DNA from: Chloroflexota bacterium
Lineage (GTDB): Bacteria > Chloroflexota > Dehalococcoidia > UBA2985
Reading direction: 5' to 3'
DNA: 64,000 nucleotides
Assembly (NCBI GenBank): GCA_016210515.1
Contig: JACQTZ010000009.1
Location: 1 to 64,000, forward strand
Part shown: in pieces, positions 1-9,160 of the stretch
Layout: every line of letters begins with the position of its first letter
Position numbering within the stretch: position 1 is the first letter of the stretch
Program-made: the position numbers and the translations under genes
Notes under the pieces: generated by a model
Told to the model about the DNA's origin: nothing
The model's database searches: none
Seen by the model: only the letters and a program-made list of their open reading frames with translations

Positions 1-684
1 CTAGTGGTCAGCGTGGCCAAGAAGTACATCGGTCGAGGCATGTCTCTCCTGGACCTGGTTCAGGAGGGGAACATCGGCCTCATCCGCGCCGTGGAGAAGT
101 TCGACTACCGCAAGGGGTACAAGTTCAGCACCTACGCCACCTGGTGGATCCGCCAGGCCATAACTCGCGCCATCGCCGATCAGGCCCGCACCATACGTAT
201 CCCCGTCCACATGGTGGAGACCATCAACAAGCTCATGCGCACCAGCCGGCGACTGGTCCAGGAGTACGGGCGAGAGCCCACCAGCGAAGAGATAGGCCTG
301 GACATGGAGGTCGCCCCGGAGAAGGTTCGCGAAATTCTCAAGATATCCCAGGAGCCGGTATCCCTGGAAACCCCCATCGGTGAGGAGGAGGATAACCACC
401 TGGGAGACTTCATTGAGGACAGGAGCGCCATTGCCCCCGTGGATGCCGCATCCTACCAGCTCCTCAAGGAGTTGGTACAGGATGTCCTGGATACCCTCAA
501 CCTCCGAGAGCGCCGGGTCCTCCAGCTGCGCTTCGGCCTGGAGGATGGCCGCAGCCGTACCCTGGAAGAGGTGGGAAGGGAGTTCGGCGTCACCCGTGAG
601 CGTATCCGTCAGATCGAGGCCAAGGCCCTGCGCAAGCTCCGCCACCCCTCCCGCTCCAAGAAGCTCAAGGACTTCCTGGAGTAG
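1..684 (+). CDS. rpoD: RNA polymerase sigma factor RpoD/SigA, C-terminal part (5' end outside window)
   Basis: Primary sigma factor fragment, which directs RNA polymerase to -10/-35 promoters. The frame is open at base 1. It carries the region 2 core ([14 protein letters not shown], the -10 recognition and melting helix), region 3 ([14 protein letters not shown]) and region 4 ([18 protein letters not shown], then a helix-turn-helix [17 protein letters not shown]). It ends in the usual KLKDFLE-type tail. An internal GTG at base 4 could look like a start, but [14 protein letters not shown] is conserved region 2.1/2.2, so the gene really begins upstream of the window. The ending is typical of group 1 or group 2 sigma-70 proteins, and region 1 cannot be seen to tell them apart. 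Confidence 0.95.
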   Translation, partial: LVVSVAKKYIGRGMSLLDLVQEGNIGLIRAVEKFDYRKGYKFSTYATWWIRQAITRAIADQARTIRIPVHMVETINKLMRTSRRLVQEYGREPTSEEIGLDMEVAPEKVREILKISQEPVSLETPIGEEEDNHLGDFIEDRSAIAPVDAASYQLLKELVQDVLDTLNLRERRVLQLRFGLEDGRSRTLEEVGREFGVTRERIRQIEAKALRKLRHPSRSKKLKDFLE

Positions 685-705
685 CCGCCGACAGCGAATA
701 TGCTT

Positions 706-780
706 TGGTGGTCATACCCCCAGGCGGGGACTGGAACCCACAACCGCTGGCTCCGAAAGGCCGTCGCTACAAGCTGCCTG
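706..780 (-). pseudogene. tRNA-like remnant (3' half only)
   Basis: Read on the minus strand, this segment has a T-arm-like stretch (GTGGG-TTCCAGT-CCCCGC) followed by CTGGGGG and a terminal CCA. It closely mirrors the 3' half of the intact tRNA-Arg at 1297-1372. The anticodon stem does not close properly (only about three pairs), the T-loop has C where G is expected, and no convincing D-arm or 5' acceptor strand follows. It is probably a decayed or partial tRNA copy and not a working tRNA. Confidence 0.35.
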
Positions 781-839
781 TTATCGCGCTGCTGTAACTT
801 GGCGCCCGTCAGGTAGATACTGGTAAGGCCAAAAGAGAT

Positions 840-1148
840 CTAATCTCTCCAGTCGAACCCCTGCCCTATCGACCTGACCTCCGCATCGTTCATCCCAACC
901 CTTTCGGCTTCCCTGGCGGCTGAGGAAAAGTCCCCTTTGTCGGCATGGTACTCTATCGCTGCGTCCCTGGCTGCGGACTCGCTACCAGGCTCCCGGCTTC
1001 TGCCGACTCGTACGACAGGAATACTCATCTGTCTCTTGGTGTTAAGGCTCTTGCATTGCGGGCAAGAAACCTCTCCTACTTCAAAAGTTCTTGACAGAAT
1101 CTCGAATCGTTTCCCACACTCTACGCACGAATAAGGATAGATGGGCAT
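840..1148 (-). CDS. FmdB-family zinc-ribbon protein
   Basis: Small protein of 102 residues. The N-terminus MPIYPYSCVECGKRFEI, followed by CPQC, forms the four-cysteine zinc ribbon typical of the FmdB/CxxC_CxxC_SSSS family, often annotated as a putative regulator. The tail is charged and probably helical, without further motifs. The ATG at 1148 is preferred because AGGAGG lies five bases upstream; a GTG two codons earlier would overlap that site. Function beyond zinc binding is unknown. Confidence 0.75.
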   Translation of the reverse strand: MPIYPYSCVECGKRFEILSRTFEVGEVSCPQCKSLNTKRQMSIPVVRVGRSREPGSESAARDAAIEYHADKGDFSSAAREAERVGMNDAEVRSIGQGFDWRD

Positions 1149-1296
1149 CTTCACCTCCTGTCAACCGAGACTTCCCCTTTCCCTCCCCCATCCTGGTCCA
1201 GTCTCGTAGAATAACCCAAGTATATCATCGCTTCTGGAAGCCGTTCAACCCTCAGCCGCCACTACCGTTCGGTGGAAATAGCCTCACGGTGGATAG

Positions 1297-1372
1297 TGGT
1301 ACCCCAGGCGGGACTCGAACCCACAACCCACAGCTTAGAAGGCTGTTGCTCTATCCTTTGAGCTACTGGGGC
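1297..1372 (-). tRNA. tRNA-Arg (anticodon TCT)
   Basis: A cloverleaf can be drawn by hand. The acceptor stem GCCCCAG pairs with CTGGGGT (one G-U pair). The anticodon stem ACAGC/GCTGT encloses CTTCTAA, giving anticodon TCT. The T-arm is GTGGG-TTCGAGT-CCCGC. The discriminator is A at 1300, and CCA is encoded at 1299-1297. It reads AGA codons. Confidence 0.93.
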
Positions 1373-1461
1373 GAAGGCACGCCTCCATTGTAGCAACTGA
1401 AAGCCAGGTCGCCAAGGCTTCATCTCCCAAGGCCGGGACGCACCACCCGCGGCCCGCGGCC

Positions 1462-1953
1462 CTATTTGGTCCGTATGAGTCCCCCCAGCTCTATACCGCC
1501 CAGGGTAGCGACGGTGACAATAAGCCCCGCTATAAGGACTCCCAGGGCTATGGAAAGCATGGCCCGGCCTGGGGGTATGCGGAATGTCCAGGCGGCCAGA
1601 GCACCCGTCCACGCCCCTGTCAAAGGCAACGGAATGGCTACAAAGATAAGCAGGGCCAGGGCGCCGTACCTTTCAAATCGACGTGAGTGAGACCTCCGCA
1701 GCCGGTCTTCTTGCCACGTGAGAAACCTGCCCGCGGGGTTTGGGAAGCTCAGCAGGAACCTGGAAAGTCGGCTCAGTCCCGTCACCAGCACCAGGACAGG
1801 AACCATGTTGCCAGCCACTGCAACGGGCAGAGCTATGTACCAGGCCACATCGTAGGTGTAGATAGCCAGGGGAATGGCGACACGGAGTTCACCCACAGGG
1901 GTCATGGCGGCAGCAAAGGTCACCAGGAGGTCTAGTAGCTCCATTAGCCCCAC
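1462..1953 (-). CDS. Small multidrug-export family membrane protein (COG2426 type)
   Basis: Protein of 163 residues with about four or five hydrophobic segments. The pattern is TPVGELRVAIPLAI near the N-terminus, NMVPVLVLVTG in the middle, a basic loop (WQEDRLRRSHSRRFERYG), then ALLIFVAIPLPLTGAWTGALAAW. This is the signature layout of the Sm_multidrug_ex family, whose transport role is poorly established. The start is a GTG at 1953; an ATG three codons later (1944) is equally possible. It is monocistronic, next to tRNA-Arg. Confidence 0.75.
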   Translation of the reverse strand: MGLMELLDLLVTFAAAMTPVGELRVAIPLAIYTYDVAWYIALPVAVAGNMVPVLVLVTGLSRLSRFLLSFPNPAGRFLTWQEDRLRRSHSRRFERYGALALLIFVAIPLPLTGAWTGALAAWTFRIPPGRAMLSIALGVLIAGLIVTVATLGGIELGGLIRTK

Positions 1954-2089
1954 TAGAATACACGAAGCCGTGGGGTCTGAATAGTGCGCAGAGTTCTGCC
2001 CTGCACACAGTTCTCCAAACGAGGCAAATCTGGTATTCTGAGATGCATTAAACCTGGCATATCAAATCCTCACAAAAGGTGGTACGCGG

Positions 2090-2863
2090 ATGTATGCAAT
2101 AGACCTGAACGGCAAAAAGGGTGTGGTGTTCGGGGTAGCCAACGACCACAGCATAGCCTGGGCCATTGCCCAGATACTTCATCAGGCTGGGACCAGGTTG
2201 GCTGTCACCTATCAGAACGACAGATTCGCCGATCGCGTCTCTCGCCTGACGGGATACATGAAAGACGTGCTCCTGCTGGAGTGCGATGTGACCCGGGACG
2301 AGTCCATAGTCGAGACCTTTGAGGGGATCAAGGGGGAGTTCGGCAACCTGGACTTCGTGGTGCACAGCATTGCCTATGCCAACAGGGAGGACCTCCAAGG
2401 GGAGTTCTCCCATATCGCCCGTACAGCGTTCCTGTTGTCGCTGGATATCAGCGCTTACTCTCTCATTCCCATAGTGAGGCACGCCGCTCCCCTGATGGCG
2501 AACGGTGGGAGCATAGTGACCATGACATTCCAGGCGTCGGAGCGGGTGTTTCCGGGCTACAACGTTATGGGCACCGCCAAGGCGGCCCTGGAGAACGAGG
2601 TGCGGCAGCTATCGGAGGAGTACGGCCGCCAGAACATAAGGATAAACGCCATCTCCGCCGGCCCCCTGGAGACCCTGGCATCTCGGGGAATCCACGGGTT
2701 TCCAGAAATGAGGAGGGTTCACGCGGAGAGGGCACCTCTGAAGCGCAACATAACTCACGAAGAGGTTGCCAAGGCAGCCCTGTTCCTGTGCAGCGACCTG
2801 GCCAGCGGCATAACCGGCAGCATCATCCCCGTGGATGCCGGGTATCACATCATGGCAATATAG
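2090..2863 (+). CDS. fabI: Enoyl-[acyl-carrier-protein] reductase (NADH)
   Basis: Catalyses the last, NAD(P)H-dependent step of each fatty-acid elongation round. It has 257 residues, normal for the family. The Rossmann motif GVANDHSIAWAIA is at about 15-27 and the catalytic pair is Y157 and K164 (Y-x6-K in YNVMGTAKAAL). The C-terminal motif is GSIIPVDAGYHIM. The position matching E. coli Tyr146 is Phe147, as in some other enoyl reductases such as InhA. The ATG at 2090 is preceded by an AGGTGG-like site. It stands alone, with no other fab genes nearby. Confidence 0.92.
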   Translation: MYAIDLNGKKGVVFGVANDHSIAWAIAQILHQAGTRLAVTYQNDRFADRVSRLTGYMKDVLLLECDVTRDESIVETFEGIKGEFGNLDFVVHSIAYANREDLQGEFSHIARTAFLLSLDISAYSLIPIVRHAAPLMANGGSIVTMTFQASERVFPGYNVMGTAKAALENEVRQLSEEYGRQNIRINAISAGPLETLASRGIHGFPEMRRVHAERAPLKRNITHEEVAKAALFLCSDLASGITGSIIPVDAGYHIMAI

Positions 2864-3228
2864 CGGGGCGCGTGGGCACTGAACTTATTGCAGCCGCATT
2901 GGACGTCTGCATCAACTACCCTGGCGGTGATGAATTACGCATTCTTGGGCCAAATGATCACTGCTCTTATATATTGACGACCGCTAGCCTAATTCTACCG
3001 CTGTTGATCGTCGGAGTAGTGGCCTGCATTACCTTGGCACTGTTCGTAGAACACAACATGAGAAGGCGTCGTTGATCAAGAGCCAGAGACGTCTAAGTGC
3101 CTATCAAGGTATTGGCCAAGGAATTTAGTAAGCTTGTCGAACCATCCGCCTGAGGCGGACTCTCTGAAAAGCTCAAGGTGAGTGGGATTGGGGCGTGTCT
3201 TATGTACGCGCACCTACGGAACTAAGTA
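2864..3228. other. Gap with one possible tiny membrane ORF (2872-3075, +)
   Basis: No gene is well supported here. One + frame from a GTG at 2872 would encode 67 residues ending in a single strong transmembrane stretch (ASLILPLLIVGVVACITLAL) and a basic tail NMRRRR. It has no clear ribosome site and its N-terminus is unremarkable. At 3134-3166 there is a repeat half-site (CTTGTCGAACCAT) and a small palindrome (TCCGCC-TGA-GGCGGA), both related to the dispersed repeats elsewhere in the window. Confidence 0.25.
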
Positions 3229-4197
3229 TTAGGTGTGCGCTCCGGGCACCGCCAGGTTGTCCACTATGGTTGTGATGACCTTGAAGCCATCCAGCCCCTG
3301 AGATCGCGCCTCCGGCGTGAGGATGACCCGATGGGCCAGAACCCCCACGGCCAGCTCCTTCACATCGTCGGGGACAACAAACTCCCGGCCTCGAATGAGG
3401 GCCAGGGCCTGGGAGGTACGGAACAGGGCCAGCGAACCCCGGTGGGAGGCTCCCAGCACTATGTCTCGGTGCTGGCGTGAGGCCTGGGTCAGGGACACTA
3501 TGTATTGACGTACCAGGGAGTCTACATAGATGCCCTTGGTCTCCTCCTGCACAAAGACCACCTTCTCCGGGGTGGTGACTGAAACCACATCGGCTATGGG
3601 ATTCCGCTTCTCCTGGCGCTCGATGATAGCCATCTCCTCATCAAAGCTGGCATACCCCAGGGTGACCCGCATGATAAAGCGGTCTAGCTGGGCTTCGGGA
3701 AGGGGGAAGATGCCATGATACTCCACTGGGTTCAGGGTGGCGATGATGAAAAAGGGCCTGCCCATGTCGCGGGTCACACCGTCTACTGTAATCTGACGCT
3801 CCTCCATGGCCTCGAGCAGGGCCGCCTGGGTCTTGGATGGCGCACGGTTGATCTCATCCGCCAGCACCACCTGGGTCATAATCGGCCCTGGCCTGAACTC
3901 GAACTCCCCCGTCTTCTGGCTGTATATGTTGACTCCCGTGATATCGCTGGGCAGGAGGTCCGGCACAAACTGGATGCGCTTGAAGCCGCACCCAGAAGAT
4001 ACGGCAATGGCCCTGGCCAGGGTGGTCTTTCCCAGTCCAGGCACATCCTCAATGAGCAGGTGCCCTCCGGAGAAAAGGGCAACCAGGCTATGCTCAATAG
4101 CCCGCTCCTTGCCCACCATGACCTTCTTGACGCTGTCCAGGAGCTGATGTGCAATCTGTGATGCTTCTGCTAGCTTCTGCAAATCCACCTCTCTCAA
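3229..4197 (-). CDS. MoxR-family AAA+ ATPase
   Basis: Chaperone-like ATPase of 322 residues. Walker A is GLGKTT at about 54-59 after LLIEDVP. Walker B is VVLADEINRAP (D114/E115), and sensor 1 lies in ATLNPVEYHG near N156. The arginine/lid region follows in the C-terminal third. MoxR proteins act with DUF58 and transglutaminase-like membrane partners, and exactly those genes lie upstream in the same orientation (4249-8982). It is the last gene of that leftward operon, 51 bases after the transglutaminase-like gene. The substrate is unknown. Confidence 0.93.
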   Translation of the reverse strand: MREVDLQKLAEASQIAHQLLDSVKKVMVGKERAIEHSLVALFSGGHLLIEDVPGLGKTTLARAIAVSSGCGFKRIQFVPDLLPSDITGVNIYSQKTGEFEFRPGPIMTQVVLADEINRAPSKTQAALLEAMEERQITVDGVTRDMGRPFFIIATLNPVEYHGIFPLPEAQLDRFIMRVTLGYASFDEEMAIIERQEKRNPIADVVSVTTPEKVVFVQEETKGIYVDSLVRQYIVSLTQASRQHRDIVLGASHRGSLALFRTSQALALIRGREFVVPDDVKELAVGVLAHRVILTPEARSQGLDGFKVITTIVDNLAVPGAHT

Positions 4198-4248
4198 AGC
4201 GCCGGGTTATTGATATTGGCCAGCATACCATGAAGGGACGGGAGAATG

Positions 4249-6849
4249 TCACCCCTTCGGCAGGCTCGTGGCAGGCTCCCTGGTCTGCCTCAGGCGGGCC
4301 ATGAGCGCTCTCCTGATACGGCGCCAGGCCCACATTAGCCGCAGCTCCTCAACGGCGCTGGGTGTAATACCCCCGTACCGCTGGCGGACGAAGGTGTTGG
4401 ATACCAGGTCTACGTCCGCCCTGGCCTCGGGAATTAGCCGTGAGAGGCTGTCTGAGAACTCATAGGCCGTCTGCGATGGAGGCGAAGGAAGGCCCAGGAA
4501 GGCAGCAAGGCGATGCATCCTCTCGTAGGCCCCTTGTGTGGAGCGCCGATCACCGTACTGCCGCATCCAGAGGATACGCATGAGGGCGAACCCTGTGAGC
4601 AGGAACAGAGCAAAAAGTACGCCTCCCCTTCCCAGGGGTGTCCCAAAGTATCTCTCGGGCAATGCTTTGGGGCCTTGACCTCCAGACAGGGGGCCTCCCA
4701 GGTCGTGCCTCTCCTGCTGGTCATCCCTTGGCTCCAGCAGACCACCCGTGCCATCTGCCTGATCCTGCTCAGCGCCCTCTGCCAGAAAATCTTCGATACC
4801 AAATGGACTTCCAGGAAGGCCGCGAGCGCGTGTTTCATAGATTGGGGTAGGCTCAAAGGGCACCCACCCGGTGCCAGGGAAGTAGACCTCAGGCCAGGAA
4901 TGGCTGTCCTTGTCCCGCACCAGGAACCCGTGCTTGATGCGGTCTTCTTTTCCTGGTCCGAAGCCCAGCACCAGGCGGGTGGGAATTCCCAGGGTTCTTA
5001 ACATGGTAGCCATGGCTGAAGAGAAGTAGTCGCTGTACCCTTCCTCGGACTCAAAGAGGAAGTAGTCAACCGTATCGGCATCGTAGGGAATGGGATTGGA
5101 GGCGGTGGAGTACTCAAGGTTTCTCAGATAGGTCTCTATGGCTACAGCCTTGTCGTAGGGGTTGGATGCGTCGGCCACTACATTGGAGGCGAGCACCGAT
5201 ACCCGGGACGGCAAGCTGTCCGGAAGTTGAAGATAGCGGTCCAGTATCTCTGGAGGGTACTGCTGGGAAGAGTCGCGCAGGGCTTCCTCGCTGGCCGTGC
5301 TCAGTCCGGCAGTAACTCTGTATTCACCATCGGGCCTCAACCGCTTCACGGGCTTGAAGGACACCGCCGAATCTTTTGGCGATGGCTGGACTACCTCAAT
5401 ACCCACGGTTGCTCCCTCGCTGCCGACGGCCTGCTGCAGGTCCGAATAGTAGAAGAGCGAGTCAATCTCGACTTCAATGGTAGTCTTGCGGCCCGATGAC
5501 GGCACCTCTTTGATGACCTGGCTCACCCTGAGGTCGAAGGGCATATCAGTCAGGGCTGGATTGTCATCGTTGCCCCCAGCAGTAGCCAGGGTGGAGGCCA
5601 ACCTCTGGAGGTCCATCGGCAGGTCCCCATTCTGGCCAGGGGTGGCCAGGTCTAGCTGGAACGCCTTGGCCGCAGGGATTACCTGTCGGGCATCGGGGCT
5701 CACAGCAAAGGGCTCTCCTGCCACCAGGAGATAAGGAGAGGCCACGTGCATGTGCACCTGGTAGGAAATGGACTCGACACCGTATGGTAACAGCGCTCCC
5801 CCTTCTTCATCATCGGCATAGATAACGGAGGCCACGGGTATCGACTCGGTGTCCTCCACCTTCCAGGCTTTGGAGGTGTACTGGTCATAGGCTATGGCCG
5901 GCCAGTAGAGAGGGTACCAGGTGTCTACGAACATGACGGGGTCTTCGCCCATAGGCACAGGTCGCAGCAAAGGAAGAACGGAGCCAAAGAAGCGCATGGA
6001 GGCCAGGTTGTGGCCTGGGACCGCGGCGAAGATGCGGTAGACCTCGTCCTGGAGGTCATCCACTGCCCTGTCCATCGGTCTGAAGACCCACTTGAGGGGT
6101 GTGGGGGAGTCCCCAAAGGGAAGCACGATGGTTATCCCAAGGATAGCGACGCTGAGCCACAGGCCATGGGCAAGAGACAGGCGCTGCATGGAGGCGGGAT
6201 GGGGAGTGTCCTGGGCCTGCAGCAGAGCGCGTCGCTGGAGGCTGGTCACATGCACCAGCATGAGGAGGCCAAAGAAGAGGAAAACAAAGAGATAGACGGA
6301 GAACCGCTCCGGCAAGTACGTAAGGTTTATCACCAGGCCTGCCCCTATGGGCAGCAGTGTGGCCCACACGTTCCTGTGCCTGAAGAGGCTCCAGGAGGTG
6401 AAATATGCCGCCAGCCAGGTTATGGCCATGATGGTGACAGAAAGGGGCAGGGTGTCCGTGGTTGCATCCTCCCCTACAACGGCAGACCACCACTGCACCA
6501 GCCTGCTGTGCAGCGCGCCAAACCTCAGATACCACTGATCGGCCTCGGCAAGATAGATACCTCCCAGGTAGGCAAGGAGACCTCCTGCCAGGACTGCCCA
6601 TAAATGATGCACTTGCTTATGCTCTCTTAAGCTGGCCAGCAACGCGGCGGTCAGCGCCGCCAGGAAGGCAACCAGGATGAGGGAGGGCACTTTTACCCAA
6701 CCAGCGCTCTCCACCGACGCGGCTGCCGCGGCCAATACCGCCACCTGAAGCCAGAACGTGATGCCCAGCTCCTTCCAGAAGCCCTTTATACGGTTAATTA
6801 GCATCAAGTAGAGACTCCAGCTAACATGGTCATGGGAGCGCTCCGCCAA
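4249..6849 (-). CDS. TgpA-like membrane protein with transglutaminase domain (catalytic Cys replaced by Ser)
   Basis: Large protein of 866 residues. The N-terminal third has about six or seven transmembrane helices (DUF3488/TgpA_N type). It is followed by an extracytoplasmic part holding a transglutaminase-like core, one more transmembrane segment (GGVLFALFLLTGFALMRILW) and a cytoplasmic DUF4129-like tail. In the core, the motif that normally reads GYC-[DE]-x-F-A reads GYSDYFSSAM, so the nucleophile position is Ser606. His650 (DSHSWPEVYF) is kept and the third position is Glu666 (PFEPTP). It overlaps the DUF58 gene by 20 bases. Transglutaminase or protease activity therefore looks unlikely unless Ser can substitute. 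Confidence 0.85.
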   Translation of the reverse strand: MAERSHDHVSWSLYLMLINRIKGFWKELGITFWLQVAVLAAAAASVESAGWVKVPSLILVAFLAALTAALLASLREHKQVHHLWAVLAGGLLAYLGGIYLAEADQWYLRFGALHSRLVQWWSAVVGEDATTDTLPLSVTIMAITWLAAYFTSWSLFRHRNVWATLLPIGAGLVINLTYLPERFSVYLFVFLFFGLLMLVHVTSLQRRALLQAQDTPHPASMQRLSLAHGLWLSVAILGITIVLPFGDSPTPLKWVFRPMDRAVDDLQDEVYRIFAAVPGHNLASMRFFGSVLPLLRPVPMGEDPVMFVDTWYPLYWPAIAYDQYTSKAWKVEDTESIPVASVIYADDEEGGALLPYGVESISYQVHMHVASPYLLVAGEPFAVSPDARQVIPAAKAFQLDLATPGQNGDLPMDLQRLASTLATAGGNDDNPALTDMPFDLRVSQVIKEVPSSGRKTTIEVEIDSLFYYSDLQQAVGSEGATVGIEVVQPSPKDSAVSFKPVKRLRPDGEYRVTAGLSTASEEALRDSSQQYPPEILDRYLQLPDSLPSRVSVLASNVVADASNPYDKAVAIETYLRNLEYSTASNPIPYDADTVDYFLFESEEGYSDYFSSAMATMLRTLGIPTRLVLGFGPGKEDRIKHGFLVRDKDSHSWPEVYFPGTGWVPFEPTPIYETRARGLPGSPFGIEDFLAEGAEQDQADGTGGLLEPRDDQQERHDLGGPLSGGQGPKALPERYFGTPLGRGGVLFALFLLTGFALMRILWMRQYGDRRSTQGAYERMHRLAAFLGLPSPPSQTAYEFSDSLSRLIPEARADVDLVSNTFVRQRYGGITPSAVEELRLMWAWRRIRRALMARLRQTREPATSLPKG

Positions 6850-8083
6850 CTTGCTCTACCGCCTGGGAGGTGGCAGAAAGGTGCCAGGGATACTGCAAGG
6901 CCCGGGACAGGTCTTCGCCTTTTCGGAGCAGGTAAGCAGGGATTCCCCTTCGGTTCAACCGGCTGAGCACAAGCCGGGGGTCTCCCGTGGCCTCAAAAGA
7001 GGTGGGGTCTATCAGCACCACCGTCACCGAGACCCCCTGCTGCATCAGAGACTCCAGGGCCACGTCCCACTCCGGTTCCAGGGAAGCGGTTACCACCACC
7101 AGGGAGACGGTGGGCGAAGGGATACAAGACTCCCAGAAGGTCAGGAGGTCTCTCAAGGCAACCGTGCCCCTGGCGTGGGCCTCAGCCAGGGCCACAAGTA
7201 TGCGATTCAAGGAGAGAGCGCCCTCCTGGGGATGCAGAACATACTGGTGGTCTCCTTGGGCCATAAGCCCAACAGGCCATCCCATCTCTGCGTAGCTCCT
7301 GGCGATGGAGGCGGCCGCGGTTATCGCGTACTCCTCGGTATTCTCTATCTCATCTCTTCCCTGTCCTTGCTGGACTTCCTCCTGGAGATCCAGGAGAATC
7401 CAAGCCACGTCCTCCACTCCGCCATCAAACTGCTTCATCATCAGGTTGCCCCTTCTGGCAGAGGCCGGCCAGTGAATGTACCTGGTGCTCTCGCCGGGTT
7501 GGTACTCCCGTATGGTAGAGACAGAGGCGGTGGCTTCGGGAACGCTTCTCTGGGACGACCCTTCTCCGCTGATGTCTCCCCGGGCCAGAGAGAAGGGGGG
7601 AACGTCCACCATGTATGGCAACACCACCAGCTGCTCGGCTCCAAGACCCCTGTGCTTTAGTCGGAATATGCCGAAGGGGTCTCTGCTTGTGACGATGGGC
7701 GCTCCCACCCTGTAGATGCCCCGCTTCTTGAGGGGGATGCTCATTGCCACTGATGCCTCTCCAAAGAAGGGCAGGTTGACCACCGCCCCTGTAGTGTGCC
7801 CAGGTAACTCTGAAAGGTCTTCTATCTCAAGGCCGAACTTGGGCAGAGGGCCGGAGTTGCGTATGATGACCCGGCTCTCCAGGGAGTCTCCCACCCGGAG
7901 CTTGCCGTGGTTCCTCTGGACGGTGGTAGTGACCGCCCACAGGTTCAAGAAAGCCCAGGCGTAGCTTCCCGCCAGCATCAGCGCCGCCAGCAAGGAAACG
8001 CGAAAATACTCTGAGAGGCCTGTGCCCAGGGTCAGGACCAGGCTTACTATCAGGAGCAACAGGATGGCATACATGCGTTTCAT
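6830..8083 (-). CDS. DUF58 domain membrane-anchored protein
   Basis: Protein of 417 residues. Two close transmembrane helices at the N-terminus (ILLLLIVSLVLTL, then LLAALMLAGSYAWAFLNLW) precede a beta-rich region. The DUF58 signature IREYQPGESTRYIHWPASAR follows at about residues 203-222, with a von Willebrand-A-like C-terminal half (VAWILLDLQEE; TVSLVVVTASLEPEW). It overlaps the gene before it by four bases (ATGA) and the gene after it by 20, so the three are surely co-transcribed and probably translationally coupled. It is the usual partner of MoxR ATPases. Confidence 0.9.
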   Translation of the reverse strand: MKRMYAILLLLIVSLVLTLGTGLSEYFRVSLLAALMLAGSYAWAFLNLWAVTTTVQRNHGKLRVGDSLESRVIIRNSGPLPKFGLEIEDLSELPGHTTGAVVNLPFFGEASVAMSIPLKKRGIYRVGAPIVTSRDPFGIFRLKHRGLGAEQLVVLPYMVDVPPFSLARGDISGEGSSQRSVPEATASVSTIREYQPGESTRYIHWPASARRGNLMMKQFDGGVEDVAWILLDLQEEVQQGQGRDEIENTEEYAITAAASIARSYAEMGWPVGLMAQGDHQYVLHPQEGALSLNRILVALAEAHARGTVALRDLLTFWESCIPSPTVSLVVVTASLEPEWDVALESLMQQGVSVTVVLIDPTSFEATGDPRLVLSRLNRRGIPAYLLRKGEDLSRALQYPWHLSATSQAVEQVGGALP

Positions 8084-8982
8084 GTTCGTTTTCCCAGGTT
8101 TTGTGAAATGCCACCCTCAACAGGCTCATTAGAGTCATTCCTGCGGCCTCTTATGTAGACCTCCCAGCCGGCCAGGACTCCCGCTGCGGCTGCCAGGATG
8201 CCTGGAATAGTTCCCGCCAGCACGGGAAGCAGAGGATAGCGAGCAAATGGAATCTGGGCAACGTCGAGAAAGTGAGGGCCGTCGTAGGACCAGGTGGACA
8301 TCCATTCGATGCCCAGGCCTGTTGCCAGCAACAGGGCTATCCCAGCCATCACCAGACCTTTTCTAACCATCACAGTGGCCAGCACTATCACACCGCTCAT
8401 GCCAATGGGAGTTGCCACACTCAGGAATATGTAGTGGGGGACCACAATCAAATTGGAGAGGTTAGCGACATCTCCGATGAGAGCTATGGTGAAGAAAAGG
8501 AACATGAAGGCCGAAAAGAGTCCTACAGCCAGGAACAGTACCGAGGTGCCGTTGCGCCCCAGGCTGGGAAGGGATGTATCCAACACAAGGAAAAGCAAGA
8601 GAGGAATAGCCAGGGCATACGGCCACAATGGGGGGGCAAACGCCTTCAGGTCGAGAAGGACTAGAGTGTCATACTTTATGGGAAGGAACTGCAAGAAGGG
8701 CAGAAGAATAGCCATGGTTATGCAGATTCCCCAGCAGGCCAGGGCAGTCGCTCGGCGTCCCACCACCAGGGAGCTGGCATAGAGCGCCAGGATACCCAGG
8801 CCAAGGGTCACCACTATCGCTGGAACCTGAAAAAAGGGCTTGGGCTGACTCTGGGCCTCCACCACCAGCACTCCGGAGGCTGCCACCAGGGACACACCCA
8901 CCACGACCGCCACTAACCTGCTCAGGCTGTTAGCCTGCAAGTAAGAAAACCGGTCAACCTCCAGCCTCTCCAATACGTCCAC
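8080..8982 (-). CDS. Polytopic membrane protein, first gene of the moxR operon
   Basis: Protein of 300 residues with about eight predicted transmembrane helices and no enzyme motif that I recognise. The N-terminal cytoplasmic stretch (MDVLERLEVDRFSYL) leads into the first helix, and the C-terminus is short and charged. Position and ATGA overlap with the DUF58 gene suggest that it belongs to the same MoxR-associated membrane complex. No family is assigned. Confidence 0.7.
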   Translation of the reverse strand: MDVLERLEVDRFSYLQANSLSRLVAVVVGVSLVAASGVLVVEAQSQPKPFFQVPAIVVTLGLGILALYASSLVVGRRATALACWGICITMAILLPFLQFLPIKYDTLVLLDLKAFAPPLWPYALAIPLLLFLVLDTSLPSLGRNGTSVLFLAVGLFSAFMFLFFTIALIGDVANLSNLIVVPHYIFLSVATPIGMSGVIVLATVMVRKGLVMAGIALLLATGLGIEWMSTWSYDGPHFLDVAQIPFARYPLLPVLAGTIPGILAAAAGVLAGWEVYIRGRRNDSNEPVEGGISQNLGKRT

Positions 8983-9050
8983 TCCCTAAAGGTTTGACAG
9001 AGAAAGATGCCCCCAGCGCTAACTGGTGGGGACAACAGGTTTACAAATAC

Positions 9051-9059
9051 ATTGTACCA
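9051..9059 (-). promoter_or_regulatory. Extended -10 promoter candidate for the moxR operon
   Basis: On the minus strand TGGTACAAT forms an extended -10 element (TGn-TACAAT) about 70 bases upstream of the start at 8982. No good -35 hexamer is seen at 17-18 bases, as is common with extended -10 promoters. Confidence 0.4.
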
Positions 9060-9160
9060 TCTTGACACGCACATTAGCCAGTCGCGCCACCCGAGGAGCT
9101 TCGTCGGTAGAACACGGAGTGGTTGCCGCCAGAGCGACTACAGACCTGTCGCGTGCCCCT

